DNA of 64,000 nt from Ectobius pallidus (GCA_964059195.1 CAXKWD010000002.1:169700559-169764558); one strand, 5' to 3'. Positions 35,061 through 47,615 are shown, counted from the stretch's first letter. Numbers and translations: made by a program. The notes: generated by a model not told the origin, from the letters alone.

Positions 35061-36900
35061 GAAGGGCCAAAAAAGTGAAAGTGTAAATCAATGTAGTATG
35101 TCCCTCATAATACCTACTGAGGCTTATTCCACCTAGGATGTGTTCTATAACAGAAATAAAATTGGAATTATTATTAATGAAAAAAAACATGGTTGCATTT
35201 TGAAAGAAAACGAAAATAAAGATGGCTCTTATAACACATAACAGGACTTATAATTTGGATGAACGTGTAGGCTACTATGCAGGGATGATGCAACAACAGC
35301 CCACACTCATATTGGAAAAAACAACTTTTTGGCAAGTAATGATTAAAAATGTAGTAATTAAAATTTATGAACTTCATCAGTGCTCTGAAATTAAAAGCAC
35401 AAATGTGATTGTATTCTGAGAATAATTATAATTATAATAATTATAATCCTTCATAAAATGCACAATACATTGGTTTCAATGAGTAAACACTGAGCAAATT
35501 TTGAGGATAGTTCACCAAAATGTGAAGTTTCAATTGTAAGTAGGCCTAATTGTTACTAGACCATCATAGCATTACCTGTCTGGCATAAAAAGGAATCAGT
35601 TCCTGGGATGGAAGAACCAGTACAAATCGCAGAGGCAGATTAAAGAAAGCCCATCAAGCCAAAAGGCTCAGGAACTGTATGAGGCTCACATTTGGGAGGT
35701 CCAGAGTTTGTTTCCTGAGGCTAAAAATCCTCACTGGGGTTTCCACAGTTTCCTGTTTCAGGCAAATGCTGAGATTGTAATTAAAATCATGACAGTCCGT
35801 TTCCTTCCCCATTCATTGTTTCTGAATTTGTGTTCTCCAGGAGATTTCTCTTGCACAAAACTAATCATTTATCAGGAAAGATCCTCTATTGTGTCCTGTC
35901 TAAATATAGCCTACTGTAGGCTATGTAATTCAAAATGAATCCTTCCTCCCCTGTAGGCATAGTACAAAAAGCATAAAAGCTCTTAATTATAGGACTACTG
36001 ATCTGGTTTTAGTAAGTAAGGACATGTAATCCTGACATGTGTAAACTCATATTTGTTGAATCAATAAAATGAACTTTAAAAAGGAAATTAAAAAAACACA
36101 GAATTAATTACTTATTTTAAAAATAGAATGTTCTCTCCTACAGTATATTTCTTAATTTTCAATAATAGGCCTACAACTAGCTGTTTGTATTTTTTACTCC
36201 GCTTAGCAGTAACGAAGAGAAAAGTTCGGTTTTGTGTAATAAATTCAGCTGAAATACTGATTTTTGGGCAATGCTGTGACTGGCAAATCTTGCTCCACTT
36301 GTATTTAAGAAAATTTAATATGAATTAAAATGTATTGTACGTCATGTACCAGTAAGTCTACTGTGTATTTCAGAAAATAATAATAATAATAAACATCCAT
36401 GATTTGCCATCAATGGCTTAAAAAATATAACAATTGTATTTTGGAAAATAATATTAAAGATGATGAAATGATAGCTTAACTGAAGATATATTAATTTTGA
36501 TGTTCATGGACTCAAATACAAAAGCCAATGCTTCATGGACCATGCAAAGTATATTTGTGAAACACAACGAACACATTCTTAAATAAAGTTCATAAATTTT
36601 AAATATAATACAAACTTTAAAAAACGCAAATGGAAAATGTTAAGAATAATAGACGCTGAGGAAGTGAAATGATATGACAGTTAAATCAGTGGTACCAGTA
36701 ATTAACAACGTGTGTAAAGATATTTTGTGTGTGTTGTTTTTGTGAGCATGAGAGGATAAATAAAAGATAAATAGAAGCCATGATCTGTAGAATGCATATG
36801 TCATACTTACAACATTTTTCCAGAATGAAGGCAGTGTAATGTTATCACAGTTAAGTTTAATGCAAGTGAGGAGAGGCCTGCAATAAGAGTTGCACCATTC
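35061..36900. other. non-coding DNA, probably 3' flank of the exon at 36929
   Basis: No gene is supported. A TTATAATTATAATAATTATA-like inverted A/T stretch lies near 35420-35447. Part of this stretch may be 3' UTR of the minus-strand exon, but I see no certain polyadenylation site. Confidence 0.35.
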
Positions 36901-36928
36901 TCAACTGAACTGCAAATATACCACATTG

Positions 36929-37402
36929 CTACTTGCTGCCTCCAAGACCAAACTTCATGAAGATAAGTTCCTTCCCCTTAGAGATGATGTTATCGACAGA
37001 TGTGTCTGCACCACCTGTCATACCTCCAGTCATCTCACTCAGTTTTTGCATCAAGTTGGGAGCCTCTGGGAACTTGGGGCCTGGGGCTGCCCCTGTAGGA
37101 GATTCTTTATTGTTAGGTATCACAAAGTCTGGCACAACTGCTGGGACCCCCTTCAAAGGCTTTGCGGGAGTTTGAGGAGCTTTAGTCTGCTGCTGGGAAG
37201 ATTCTTCCATTCCGCCTCTTGGAGGGCCCTCCATGCGCCGTTGAGGATCACCATGGTAGTCAGCATTCCTAGGATCTCGTGGATCACCACGAGGATCACC
37301 TCTGGGGTCGTATCCTGGACCCCCTGGATGTCCTCTACCACCTCTCCGGTCTCCCCGACCCTCCCCGCCTCTCCCCCTCGGAGGGCCCACCCCCGCCGGA
37401 CC
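36929..37402 (-). CDS. terminal exon of an RGG/proline-rich host protein
   Basis: A minus-strand exon follows a strong acceptor (polypyrimidine then CCTTATAG, about 37403-37415 on the plus strand) and runs in phase 0 to a stop at 36929-36931. It encodes about 157 residues. First comes an R/G/D/P-rich tract (PRGRGGEGRGDRRGGRG, then repeated DPRGDPR), then a Q/P linker, then a more ordered tail with FPEAPNLMQKLSEMTGGM and a C-terminus ending FMKFGLGGSK. RGG tracts usually bind RNA and are arginine-methylated. The GC content and lack of stops contrast sharply with the flanks. Upstream exons would lie at higher coordinates, but I could not find one. I do not recognise the family. A retrocopy is unlikely given the intact acceptor. 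Confidence 0.75.
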   Translation of the reverse strand, partial: GPAGVGPPRGRGGEGRGDRRGGRGHPGGPGYDPRGDPRGDPRDPRNADYHGDPQRRMEGPPRGGMEESSQQQTKAPQTPAKPLKGVPAVVPDFVIPNNKESPTGAAPGPKFPEAPNLMQKLSEMTGGMTGGADTSVDNIISKGKELIFMKFGLGGSK

Positions 37403-37404
37403 CT

Positions 37405-38100
37405 ATAAGGAGAAATAGCATTACATTTATATGTAGAGACATTATTTTATACACATGCACAAGACATGTTCTAATAAATCTATAAAATTAAAACTACGTT
37501 AACTACTAATTATTTTTATGTTTTTTGTTTCAGAAAAATAAAAACTTTATTAACTACTAATTATTTTTAGGTTTTTGTTTCAAAAACCTAAACAATAGAG
37601 TTTACTAAACTTTTCTTAAATTCACATTATTCAAATACACTAGTATCTCCACCGTTAAACTTATGGTAATCCTAGATTTTATTTACTTAAGCTTAATCTA
37701 AAAACTAAAGTTAACCATTTGTGTGTCTCGCATTATTACACTAGATTTTACAATAATATGCATATGAATTACAAAATAAACTATAATTTATGTTATGAAT
37801 GCAACATCAGTGAGTATGTGTACATTACTATTCAAGCAGTTCATTGATTTAATAAGATGTATTATGAATTTTACCATTCTAAAAGAAAGGCTAAATTATA
37901 TATTACATTCTTTGCAGTAACTGCATATAGTAAGTACTGGTAGGTCTAATAAGAAAATACAAGTGAAATAAATCTGTTTTCAACACAAATATTGTAATTA
38001 CTGTTCTATTAAACTTTACAGTGAAGAATGGCATGGGACCCACATATCAAAGAAATCAGATAACAGAGATAGCCTACTAATTTTGACATTTACAAAAATA
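37405..38100 (-). other. probable intron of the RGG-protein gene
   Basis: AT-rich sequence upstream of the exon. It contains a two-copy tandem duplication of about 60 bp (TTAACTACTAATTATTTTTA at about 37498 and 37550). No further exon is seen. Confidence 0.4.
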
Positions 38101-38115
38101 CTATCTTAATAAAAA

Positions 38116-38695
38116 ATAATAGTGAGATGGATTGTGACACACTAACTTCACTAGAATTGATACCGGTACTAACAAAGATTGCAGTTTTGAAGGGTATCCC
38201 CATTTATCCTCAGCTAGATTCCATCTGTATGTTGATCGACATCGGCATCAGCATCCTCTTTTGGGCAACCAATGTACTGCCTAATGAGATCTTCATCCAC
38301 GGGAATGTATACAGGGACACAAACAAGTGACAGTTTGGGAAAAATTCACATACACAAGAACAAAGACACACTTGAGAAGTTTGAAATTCCCACGGCTAAT
38401 CTCATTAGGAAGTACATTGGTTGTCCACAAGAGGATGCTGTCCCACAAAAGGAATTGGCCACCCCACGCGGTATCATCCGGCCTAGTATCCCTCGGTCGG
38501 GCTGTGGGCCTTTCCCCCAGGGCAGTACCGGCCTCCGGGCTGAACACTTCATCATCAAGAGGATGGTGATGCTGATGCCGATCAACATACAGATGGAGTC
38601 TAGCTGAGGATAAATAGGGATACCCTTCAAAACTGCAGTCCAGGTTAGTGTCAATTTTAGTGAAGATAGTGTGTCACAATCCATCTCAATATTAT
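38116..38695. repeat. large interrupted inverted repeat (long-TIR MITE)
   Basis: The left arm (about 38116-38295) pairs with two right-hand segments, 38398-38438 and 38558-38695, over roughly 180 bp in total. Shared blocks include GAGATGGATTGTGACACACT, GCAGTTTTGAAGGGTATCCC and CCAATGTACT(G/T)CCTAATGAGAT. The 120-bp GC-rich block at 38438-38557 interrupts the right arm and is bounded by a direct 9-bp repeat, AAGAGGATG (38429-38437 and 38558-38566). Each arm carries the same short frame starting MDCDTL. Confidence 0.9.
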
Positions 38696-39260
38696 TTATA
38701 TATAATAATTACTTCACTCTATAAACTTCCAATATAGTATGATGCTATTTCAAATTTGAGGAATATCTACTGAAATATGTGCTTTGACTGTTGGAAGAAC
38801 TACAAATATTTATAAAACCTCTTTTCATAAAATGAAAAAAAAAAAAAAAAAAAAAAAAGATCCCTTAAATACATTTAAGGTGAAAAACCTTAGGTGTGGA
38901 ACATAAATACGAGTTAGTGATTTTGCATATGTATAGAGAAATTCAGAAGCTAGTTAAAATATTTATGGTGTGGAGATTAATACTAATGCTAATAATATTG
39001 CATTCCATGGAGACAAAATAAGTAATGAGACTCTGGATGGGGAACAAATCATGATATTACATAGACATTCACACACACACACTCATACATACCAGTTTAC
39101 AGACAAAAATTTTTGGTTACATACATATATCCAAATATAAGAAATTTGTATGATATGAGGACCATCTTTACCACAAAATAACACAATTATCCCGAAAGTC
39201 CAGTTGGTACAACATTTACTGTGTTGTTACAGATATATCACACATATTATGACATCACCT
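38696..39260. other. AT-rich non-coding DNA with poly(A)
   Basis: A long A run of about 25 bases lies at 38836-38860. It may be a retrotransposon tail, but no body is recognisable. Confidence 0.5.
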
Positions 39261-39269
39261 ACATATAGG

Positions 39270-39682
39270 TTGATACAGCTGATGAACCTAGTTCAAAAAA
39301 CTGAGGAAAGTGACCAATATCAGATCTACACCATGAGAGGCTTAACACTAAAATCTGTCAAAAGGGACCAATGAATATGGGAGTAAAACTGTATAACAAA
39401 TTACCAGCCTCCATTAAAAAAATCGTCAAAATGTCTTCTTTCAAAACTGAAATCAAAGCATATCTGCTTGATCACTGCTTCTACTCCATTGAAGATTATA
39501 TACAGTCCCGTGTTTGAATGTAATAGGCCTATCTATTATATTTTGTTCATATTTATATTCATAATTATATTTAACTTTTGTTTAGTTTTAAGTTTAGCAT
39601 TAAGGAATCCATGACGAATCACCTGTTTACGAGCATTGCTCAATTGTAGACGTATGTGATAATAAAGTATTTATTTATTGAT
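39270..39682 (+). mobile_element. CR1/Jockey-type LINE 3' fragment
   Basis: A frame near 39375-39518 encodes GPMNMGVKLYNKLPASIK and a tail ending SRV, the typical C-terminus of insect CR1/Jockey-like RT proteins. A (TTTA)n tail lies at about 39667-39681. It is 5' truncated. Confidence 0.75.
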
Positions 39683-41884
39683 TGGTCAAATTGTAAAGTT
39701 GATACTAGGCCTACTTATGGTACTAAGAGCAGACATTCTTATATAGGCAAAATGGACACACCAGGGCTTGTGCCTAAAATAAATCAATGCCTCAAAATTT
39801 TCTCTGTTAACATACAGGGTTTTAGCGATAAAGTAGAGGAAGTTGAACACATCCTAAATGAGGGTGATTTTGATATTGCATATTTTTGTGAACACTGGTT
39901 AAGAGAAGGAGAGGCTGAAGTTAATGTACCTAGTGGTTTTTCTCTGGGAAATAGTTTCTCCCGCACGAATTGCATCAGAAGGGGTGTGAGTGTAATCATA
40001 TCACAAGAAATATTATTTAAGAAGGTGGATTTAAGTAAGTTCTGCCATGAAATGGATTTTTAAGTCACTGCAGCTGAACTCATTCATTTTAACATCATTG
40101 TAGTGTCATTATATAGATCACCAAATGGTAAAGTGGACAAGTTTTTACAGTTACTGGAGGACATGTTGACATTTCTAGTCAGCAGGGGAAATGTTTATAA
40201 ACTAATAATATGCTGGGACGTTAACGCTGAATTTGATATTACTACTGTGAAGCCTAGTGTAACTAATTTTTTGAATATTCTAAGACAGTTCAATCTGTTT
40301 TGTGCCAATGATAAACCTACAAGAGGCAGTGCCTGTCTAGACAATGTTTTAACCAACCTATCCTCCTCTGACTATAATATTAAGGTTGTTAAGCCTGTAT
40401 TAGGAGACCATGATGCCATAATTATTGAAATTCGTCAAGGTGAACCCTATAGATTCCGGCCTGAAGACAAGGTTTCGTTGGTAAGAAGAATAACACCTGC
40501 CAAAATTGATAACATTTTTAATAACCTTAGTAATGTTAGTTGGGATTTTATTTTTAATTCAGATATTTCTGCTGAAGTAAGTTTCAATTTTTTCTGGGAC
40601 TGCTTTTTATCCAATTTTAACGATTGTTTTCCCCTGGAAAAAAGAAAGGTGTGGAGTGATAAACAAAAGACGAAAAAAATTAACTGGTATACACCCGAGC
40701 TGAAAAACATGAAGAAATTAATTGTTTTTTATCATGATCTATTAACAAGAACCAAAGACGGAAATATTCGAAATCTACTAAAGACACTGAGGGGTAGATA
40801 CCGCAAAGCTATTCGAGAGGCGAAGAAAAAGAAGAATGAAGAATACATTGAGATGTCCAGTAACAAATGCAAAACAGCTTGGTTGGTGATCAACTCAGCT
40901 GCATGAAAATCAATGCAAAGAAACGGGGCAACAATATCTCCGGAGACTACAGTACCTATTTCTCTGCTGTGGTGGAAGATATCTGTGAGAGAGTTGAAGC
41001 TTCCAAGAGTAAAGTCAATCAATTTGTGACAAATAGTGCTCAGCCCCAAGTGAATTTTAAATTTTCTAATGTGTCAGAAAGTGAAGTTATGAAAGTTGTT
41101 CTGTCATTGAAAAATTCAGACACAAGAGATGTCTACAGCTTAACAAGTAATTTCATAAAATTAGTATTTCATTTAATTTTAAGTCCATTTACCTATTATG
41201 TAAATCATTGTCTAAACGAAGGTGTATTCCCAGCGTTTATGAAATTGTCAAGGGTCGTTCCTATTTTTAAAAAAGGTGACATAAATTCGCCTAGCAGCTA
41301 TCGACCTATTTCTTGTATTCCTACCTTGGCCAAGATTTTTGAAAAGATAATCAAGAACCAGGTATGTTCCTACTTTGAATCTTGTAACTTGTTTAGTAAG
41401 AGTCAATTTGCGTATAGGAAAGGCCTCTCTACAACTTTAGCAGTAGATAGTGTAGTTAAAGAAATACTGAGAGCCTTAGAGGAAAGGTGCCTTGCTCAGA
41501 TCACTTTGTGCGATCTAAGCAAGGCTTTTGATTGTGTACAACATGAAATTCTTGTAAATAAGTTGGCTCATTATGGATTTCAAGGCTGCAATTTAGATCT
41601 GCTGGTGTCCTACTTAAAAGATCGTAAGCAGGTTGTAGAGGTTAATGGAAACAGCTCTCAAGTCACTAGTGTCAAATTCGGTGTCCCTCAGGGTTCGGTA
41701 ATGGGACCTGTTTTGCTCTTGGTTTTAATGAATGATCTACCATGTAATGTTTCATGTAGTTTAACTGTATATGCTGACGACACCACATTGTTTAATAGCC
41801 ATAGTGACATGTTTCAGTTGTCCTGTTTAAAGGAACAGACCCTAAATGAAGCAACAGAGTGGTTCTCTGCAAATGGTTTACAAT

Positions 41885-42360
41885 AATTCTTTATATGTTA
41901 ATGACTCTAAAGTTACACCAGAAATTGCAATAACATTTTACAGGATCAATGCTTGTTTGCAACAACCAAACATAATTTTAGGTACATGTCAGTGAAAATG
42001 TTTAATTCTCTTCCAGTTGCTACTAGAAATTTAACTTTTAAACAATTTAAAGGCTTAGTACTGATGAAACTAAAACAAATCTGCTTCTTCAAAAATGATT
42101 AATTTTTTGAGGCAGCCAAAAACTTTAAATAATCTTTCAGATGTGTTCTTTGGCCTACTTGTCACATTGCACTTTTTATTTATTTATTTATTGTTTTTGT
42201 AGTGTTGTAATGTTTTGATCCTGTATTTCTTTGTATTGTTTGTGTTGTATGTATTTCTAATATTATTCTTGTACCCTTGTACTATAATAGTCTGTTATAT
42301 TGTATCCTATACCGCATAACTGTGGTCAAAATGGATTAAATAAATAAGAAATATGAAATA
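41885..42360 (+). mobile_element. nested LINE 3' fragment
   Basis: It contains a second C-terminal RT tail (VKMFNSLPVATRNLTFKQFK near 41993-42052) and a 3' UTR ending in CTGTGGTCAAAATGGATTAA plus ATAAATAAG. The same 3' UTR sequence recurs at 63262-63320. It splits the RT frame of the host LINE just after NGLQ. Confidence 0.8.
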
Positions 42361-42632
42361 AATATATTGAACACGGAAAAAACAGACAACTTAATAATTT
42401 CAACCCATGACATTTCATACAGTTCTGTAAAACTTTTAGGTATAAATATTGATAGTAGGCTATCTTGGCAGAAACATATTGAAACCCTCTGTGTAAGATT
42501 ATCAAGAGTAATTTATATTTTAAGCAGTTTAAAGAAACAAGTTACAGAAAATTATTTAAGGTTAGCTTATTTTGCCTTTTTTGAGAGCATAATTAGATTT
42601 GGTATTGTAATCTGGGGTAACGGACTGGGAAT

Positions 42633-43384
42633 CAGGGGCGGCCGGTGTTAATGTGCTACTGTGCTTTGGACACTGATCATTTTGTTGAATAAAATATTAT
42701 TGATTATTTACACAAAAATTACAGATATTCTGTTAAAAATGCTTTTAAAAAATTGAGCTTAGATTTCCAACCGTTATACAGTATGCGGTATCCCTCACAG
42801 CGTCAGCTTGAGTTGCTAAGCATTATACTGCAGTGTGCTCAGTCCCGAATAGCGCTGCTCTGCTTGATGACCGAGGCCTGGAAAGTGCCCTGAGGCGGAG
42901 TGTATATTTGCCGCTGTTAGCATGAAGACCGCCTCATTGGAGCTATGAATCTAGTAGAACCTGGCCCCCTATAGGTATGCTGCATGCCTTACAAGAAACT
43001 GGTGGTGAGTTGATGACCTCTTGTTTGGCAGTTGGGGTGGATATTTTGAAGGTTGTTTTGCAAGTAGGAACAGTCCTTGGTAACGCATCTTATTGATGGC
43101 GGCTTTTCTTGACGTGCAGTTTTAATAGAGTTCAAATCGATGTAAGCCAGGTTGGTTTCTACAATGTAATAGATTGTTTTAATACGAAATTAGTAGTAGG
43201 CCCTAATTCAGAATACCATGGCTTGACATTAAATCTTATGAAAATATGAAATAGCTTAGCTTTAAGAGCTAAATCTATACTTAATAGGATAATTTATACT
43301 AATAGCCTCATAGATTTGTTTCCTTAATTCAATGTGTATATATAAATATATAATAATACTAATACTGACAATAATAGCAATAAC

Positions 43385-43454
<70 letters not shown>

Positions 43455-44514
43455 CAAATACATAAATACGTACAAAGCTAAAACCCGGGTTCCATTCCCG
43501 CTCAGTATTAATTTTCCTCTGTGGATTACCTGTGGAGTTAAATTACCTAAGGAAAGAAGAAACTGAATACTGAAAAACCACTTATAAATATTGTAATGGA
43601 TAAATTTTTAGTGACGAGGGAAGTGAATTTAACGCGCACGCCAGCTGAGCTTCTGACGGAGGGTAAGTTAGTAGGCCTACAATCTTACGTCTGGGGGAAG
43701 GGACATACTGACCAGACACCCTGTTAATTCTCAAACTGCGTTCTATAATAGTTTCTGTGCGAAGTGTGAACTGTAAACAAGACAGAACCGAATAGTGGAA
43801 CAAGTATATTTCATGCTGCGTGTTTGTAGATGTTCAGTGTTATTGCTGTGACTGTACAGAAAGAATTCAGTAGATAGTTTAATAACTTGTCCATTCTCTA
43901 GAAGGAGTAAGGAAGAAAAAATCGAGATAAAACAATTAGGAAGGCCCACACCCGATTTGTTTATGAACCAAAAAGCGAAAGGCAGAAAAAACTGCGTTTA
44001 CAACATAAAATTTCACAGGAGAGTACCGGTATATGAAAACAGTTGGATATGTGGTTGTAAATTAGAAATGCTCTCTTCTGTTTTCCTTGTCTTCTATTTG
44101 GAGTTTCCAATTCGTGGAGATAAACGGGAGCAACGGACTTAGGACACCTTAGCAAGTTAACAAAACAGCATAAAGGTAACTTTAAGTACATACATAACGT
44201 ATTAAATCTCTCGGCTGTGTGAAAAAAAAAACCAGGTAGGCCTTTGTACTTTCAAAAATTATTGATTGTAGGCTATTAAGTTCTGTGGGGAGTTTGAATT
44301 TGCTTTGAGAGGTTACGATGAAACTGAACATTCTGAAAATCCTGGTATCTTCTTAGGACTGATAGATTTCGTTTCTTATTTGGATACTACTGTGCGGGAA
44401 CACATGGAATTGCATGGACTTCATTTTTTGACATAGGTGAATGGCATGTTACGTTTTATTTTTTGCATGTTCATACTGTAGCACACACAACATTTTTCTC
44501 ACCGGCCGCCACTG
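42633..44514. mobile_element. hAT-type element, 1882 bp, non-autonomous
   Basis: The inverted ends are CAGGGGCGGCCGGTG and, inverted, CAGTGGCGGCCGGTG. The near-identical 8-bp duplications are CTGGGAAT (42625-42632) and GTGGGAAT (44515-44522). The LINE reading frame resumes in register when the insert and one duplication are set aside. The interior has a long (AAT)n microsatellite (43382-43452) and a tRNA-like B box (GGGTTCCATTCCCGC, about 43488). No transposase frame is recognisable. Confidence 0.9.
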
Positions 44515-45327
44515 GTGGGAATTAATAATGTGTTAAAGATACAGAAGAAAGCGGTAAGAATAGTAACTAGAGCAAGAAAATTGGAACATTGTAAACCATT
44601 GTTTGTCAAATCAGGGATCTTGTCTGTAATTAGTCTATATATTTATGAAGTCTGTGTTTTAGTAAAATTAAATTCTGACAGTCATGTGAAAAGAGAAAAT
44701 ATACACAACTACCCCACAAGAAATTGTAGAAACTTAGATGTAAATAGAGTTAGGTTAACAAGAACACAGGAGTACCACACTTATTTAGGCTTGAAGATAT
44801 TTAACAATTTTCCAGTGGATTTCCGCAGTTTGCCTGTTGAAGTTTTTTCAAAGAATTTGCTTGTCTGGTGCAAAACTAATCCTTTTTATAGTATTAATGA
44901 CTTTTTAAATGTACAGTTTTTAAATAATAAACTAGATTTTAAAATTGTGTGTAAATAACTCTATTATAGTAGGCCTATTAAGACTATTGAATGACAATTT
45001 TTAAATAATAGGCTTGTCATTAGAATTGTTTACACATAAATCTGCTAGGCCTATAGTTTAATGATTTTTTAAATGCACAGTTTTTTAAATAACCAGCTTT
45101 AAATAGCAAGTTCTAAATAATAAGTTAGTTCTAAGAATTATTATTAAGACATAAATAGGTTACGTTGCCTTTTAAAATAGGCCATATTGTAAAAGTGTAG
45201 TAGGCTGGTAGCCTACCAATTACTGTTGCCTGACGAAGTCTATTGCATTTCTTGTGATATGCTTAGTGACGAATAAACTTGTCTATTGTCTATTGTCTAT
45301 AATATATCTTCGTAAAATTATCATGTA

Positions 45328-46147
45328 CAGTGAACTCTCGATAAACCGGCCTAAAGTGGGCAGGGGTTTGTCCGAGTTATGAAATGTCCGGCTTATGGAG
45401 AGTAAATTAGGAAATGGTATTTAAGTAACGAAATTTTGTGTTTAAGCCGCAATAACAAAATGTATGAGGCAGAACATAATATTAACACTAACAACTGGAA
45501 CAAAAAAGAATAACACTTCAGTTCTATATTGAAATTTCTGCAAAATCCAAAAACAGGTCGCCCCTTAAGCTCTGCCCACTCGATACTCACATTTGCATGG
45601 ACTGTCTGATGTATTTTGTTTCTGAGTGAAGCAGGGTGACCAACTGTCCTTGTATATTGTCACAAGTGCCTTGTACCCACCTCATCATATCTCCCACAAG
45701 GTTTGTCAGCCTGTCACTGCACATCTAGCGGTGTGACGTCACACCTCCAACATCCAATCACTAGTGTCTTCATAGTACGAGGACAGAAGAATTCACTAGA
45801 TCGTGGTATAAAAGAAACTGCACTATTTAAGGTGGGTTGGGCAGGATACAATCATCCGAAGGTGCAACCTGTTTTTGGTTTTTCCCGAAATTTCTAGTCA
45901 GAGTCTGAAATACACACTGTTACATTCTTAGTACAATATTATGATGATGTAGCATTGTGAGCATATTTTTATGAGAAGATTTAGGCCAAAAGAAACTGTA
46001 AATGTTCTGTTGAAATTGAATAATTAATTCTCTTGCAGTTCTGAAGTGGCCATAGAATGGCTGTAGATCTGGGTCTGGATCGCCAAGAATCTGTCCAAGT
46101 TATCCAAAGTCCAGCATACTGAGGTCCGAATTATTGAAAGTTCACTG
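45328..46147. mobile_element. pogo/jerky-like MITE, 820 bp
   Basis: The inverted ends are CAGTGAACTCTCGATAAACC and, inverted, CAGTGAACTTTCAATAATTC. TA lies at 45326-45327 and 46148-46149. An internal inverted pair (ACCTGTTTTTGG type, near 45550 and 45867) suggests an older fold-back core. No transposase is present. Confidence 0.88.
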
Positions 46148-46183
46148 TATCATGGTATTTTTCATCAATATATACTAATTTCA

Positions 46184-46498
46184 GACTGCCGGCGTGGTCT
46201 TGTGGTTAGCGTCACTGACTACAGATCTGTCGGCCTGGGTTTGATCCCCGGTACCTCCTCGGATTTTTCTGAGGTAGGGAGGTCTGGTAGGGGTGCACTC
46301 AGCCTCGTGAATCAAATTGAGGAGCTACTTGATAGAGAAGTAGCAGCTCCGGTCATGGAAGCCACCATTAACGGCCATGGGTGTTGGTATGCTGACCAAA
46401 TAACCCCAATTCTGCTGTCTATGGTAGATGACACAGCGGTCAGGTGGTAGGCCTTGTCCCTTCTGGGATGTTAGCGCCACGGAGTTAGTTTGTTAGTT
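46184..46498 (+). mobile_element. tRNA-derived SINE, 315 bp
   Basis: The head GCCGGCGTGGTCTTGTGGTT holds an A box and GGCCTGGGTTTGATCCCCGG a B box. The body matches the SINE at 31907-32231. The GTTAGTTTGTTAGTT tail resembles a (GTTTA)-like repeat. The flanking 14-bp duplications, ATATACTAATTTCA (46170-46183) and ATATACTAGTTTCA (46499-46512), differ at one base. Confidence 0.93.
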
Positions 46499-46512
46499 AT
46501 ATACTAGTTTCA

Positions 46513-47615
46513 TCAATATTAATAAATCATAGCATTAATCATATTTTATGTTGTCATTCATACACATTATCTATATTCGACTATCACACTCAGTATCATC
46601 ATTCATAAAATTCATAGTATAACCATAATGAATAGAGGAGAAAGTGTGATGACTGAGGTAGTTCACTGGTTCCGCCGCTAGGTAGCAGTTACTCTGCTTG
46701 AGATTCACGGGAGCAAGATTACTACGGGCGGTATAGGAAAAATTGCAAACATTCTTAAACAAAATAATACATTAATCTATTTCAAAATGACTCACCTTAT
46801 CTAAATTGAATTGTTAGATACTTTTGACAATTTTCGGGCTGCTTTACATGTCTTGGAAGATCTCATCTCCATAAATAAACATGGCCGTGTGTAACAGTAA
46901 TTTCTCAGATTGCAAGAAGCCATTTCGTTCCACATCTTTCCAAAAATCGAATATGTTCACAAGCAATGAACAATTATATAATATAGGTATGAAACAGCTA
47001 AGGGATGTTGATCTAATATTTTGTTGCCTAGAAAATAGGGTAGAGGGTATGTTAGTATAATTTGATGAGAATTTGTTAAAGACTGTACATTTGTATAGAA
47101 ATAACAACGTATAATTAGGGTAGAAAACAGCTAAGGGATATTTTATAAATTAATATTAATATTACATTGTATAAGAATATTACTGAGTATTAATTTGTAT
47201 TAATATTGTATTAATAGTAATATTATTTATATTAATATTAATTTTCTCCTGGCTGTATGGGGTAAGCTATGTAGGTGAAACACTGTCAAAAGTGTAGATC
47301 TGTGTACAAATTATGTGAACAGAGATAATATAAACTAAGGGATGGTTTGTGAATTGCAGGGTACGGAAAATTTCACAAGCAGCACTACAAAAATAGGGCG
47401 CGTGATCTTTAAAATTGGCATCTCTACATCCGATAAAGACGCACATACGCAAAAATTGTTTTGCAATGCATTCTACATATATCGCACAATATTTCAAAGC
47501 ATTTTCCCTGATTTTTTCATTAAAAATTAAATCCTCTTGCCTTAACTACAGCCCGCTATTTGCTCAAACCCTCGACCATTCGCCGTTCGCTGTAACTGAT
47601 GTACGTCTTATGTTG
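46513..47615. other. AT-rich non-coding DNA
   Basis: A TATTAATATTA-rich low-complexity stretch lies at about 47140-47245. A roughly 40-bp segment (46610-46652) recurs inverted at about 53975-54020. No gene is supported. Confidence 0.4.

Larger units (their letters stand above)
39749..44956 (+). pseudogene. LINE ORF2 (endonuclease and reverse transcriptase), broken
   Basis: The endonuclease part begins with KIFSVNIQGFSDK and FDIAYFCEHWL, and has the SLYRSPNGK motif near 40112 and GDHDAIIIE near 40405. The usual GDFN is altered to CWDVNAEF. RT motifs include PIFKKGDINSPSSYRPIS, LCDLSKAFDCVQHE, GVPQGSVMGPVL and YADD at 41770-41781. The thumb and tail resume at 42364 and, after the hAT element, at 44515-44956. 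Breaks include a TAA at 40061-40063, a frameshift near 40870-40905 and the two insertions. The element is dead. Family knowledge: such proteins nick target DNA and copy their RNA in place. Confidence 0.85.
39690..45300 (+). mobile_element. CR1/Jockey-type LINE with two nested insertions
   Basis: The host LINE covers an AP-endonuclease part, a reverse transcriptase, and a 3' UTR ending in a (TTGTCTA)n tail near 45277-45300. It is interrupted by a foreign LINE 3' fragment (41885-42360) and by a hAT element (42633-44514). Its 5' end is truncated. Confidence 0.85.

Noticed and set aside
38293..38547. Protein-coding gene in the 38-kb inverted repeat
   Set aside because: Frames in both arms mirror each other because the DNA is palindromic. 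No longer frame or family match supports a gene.
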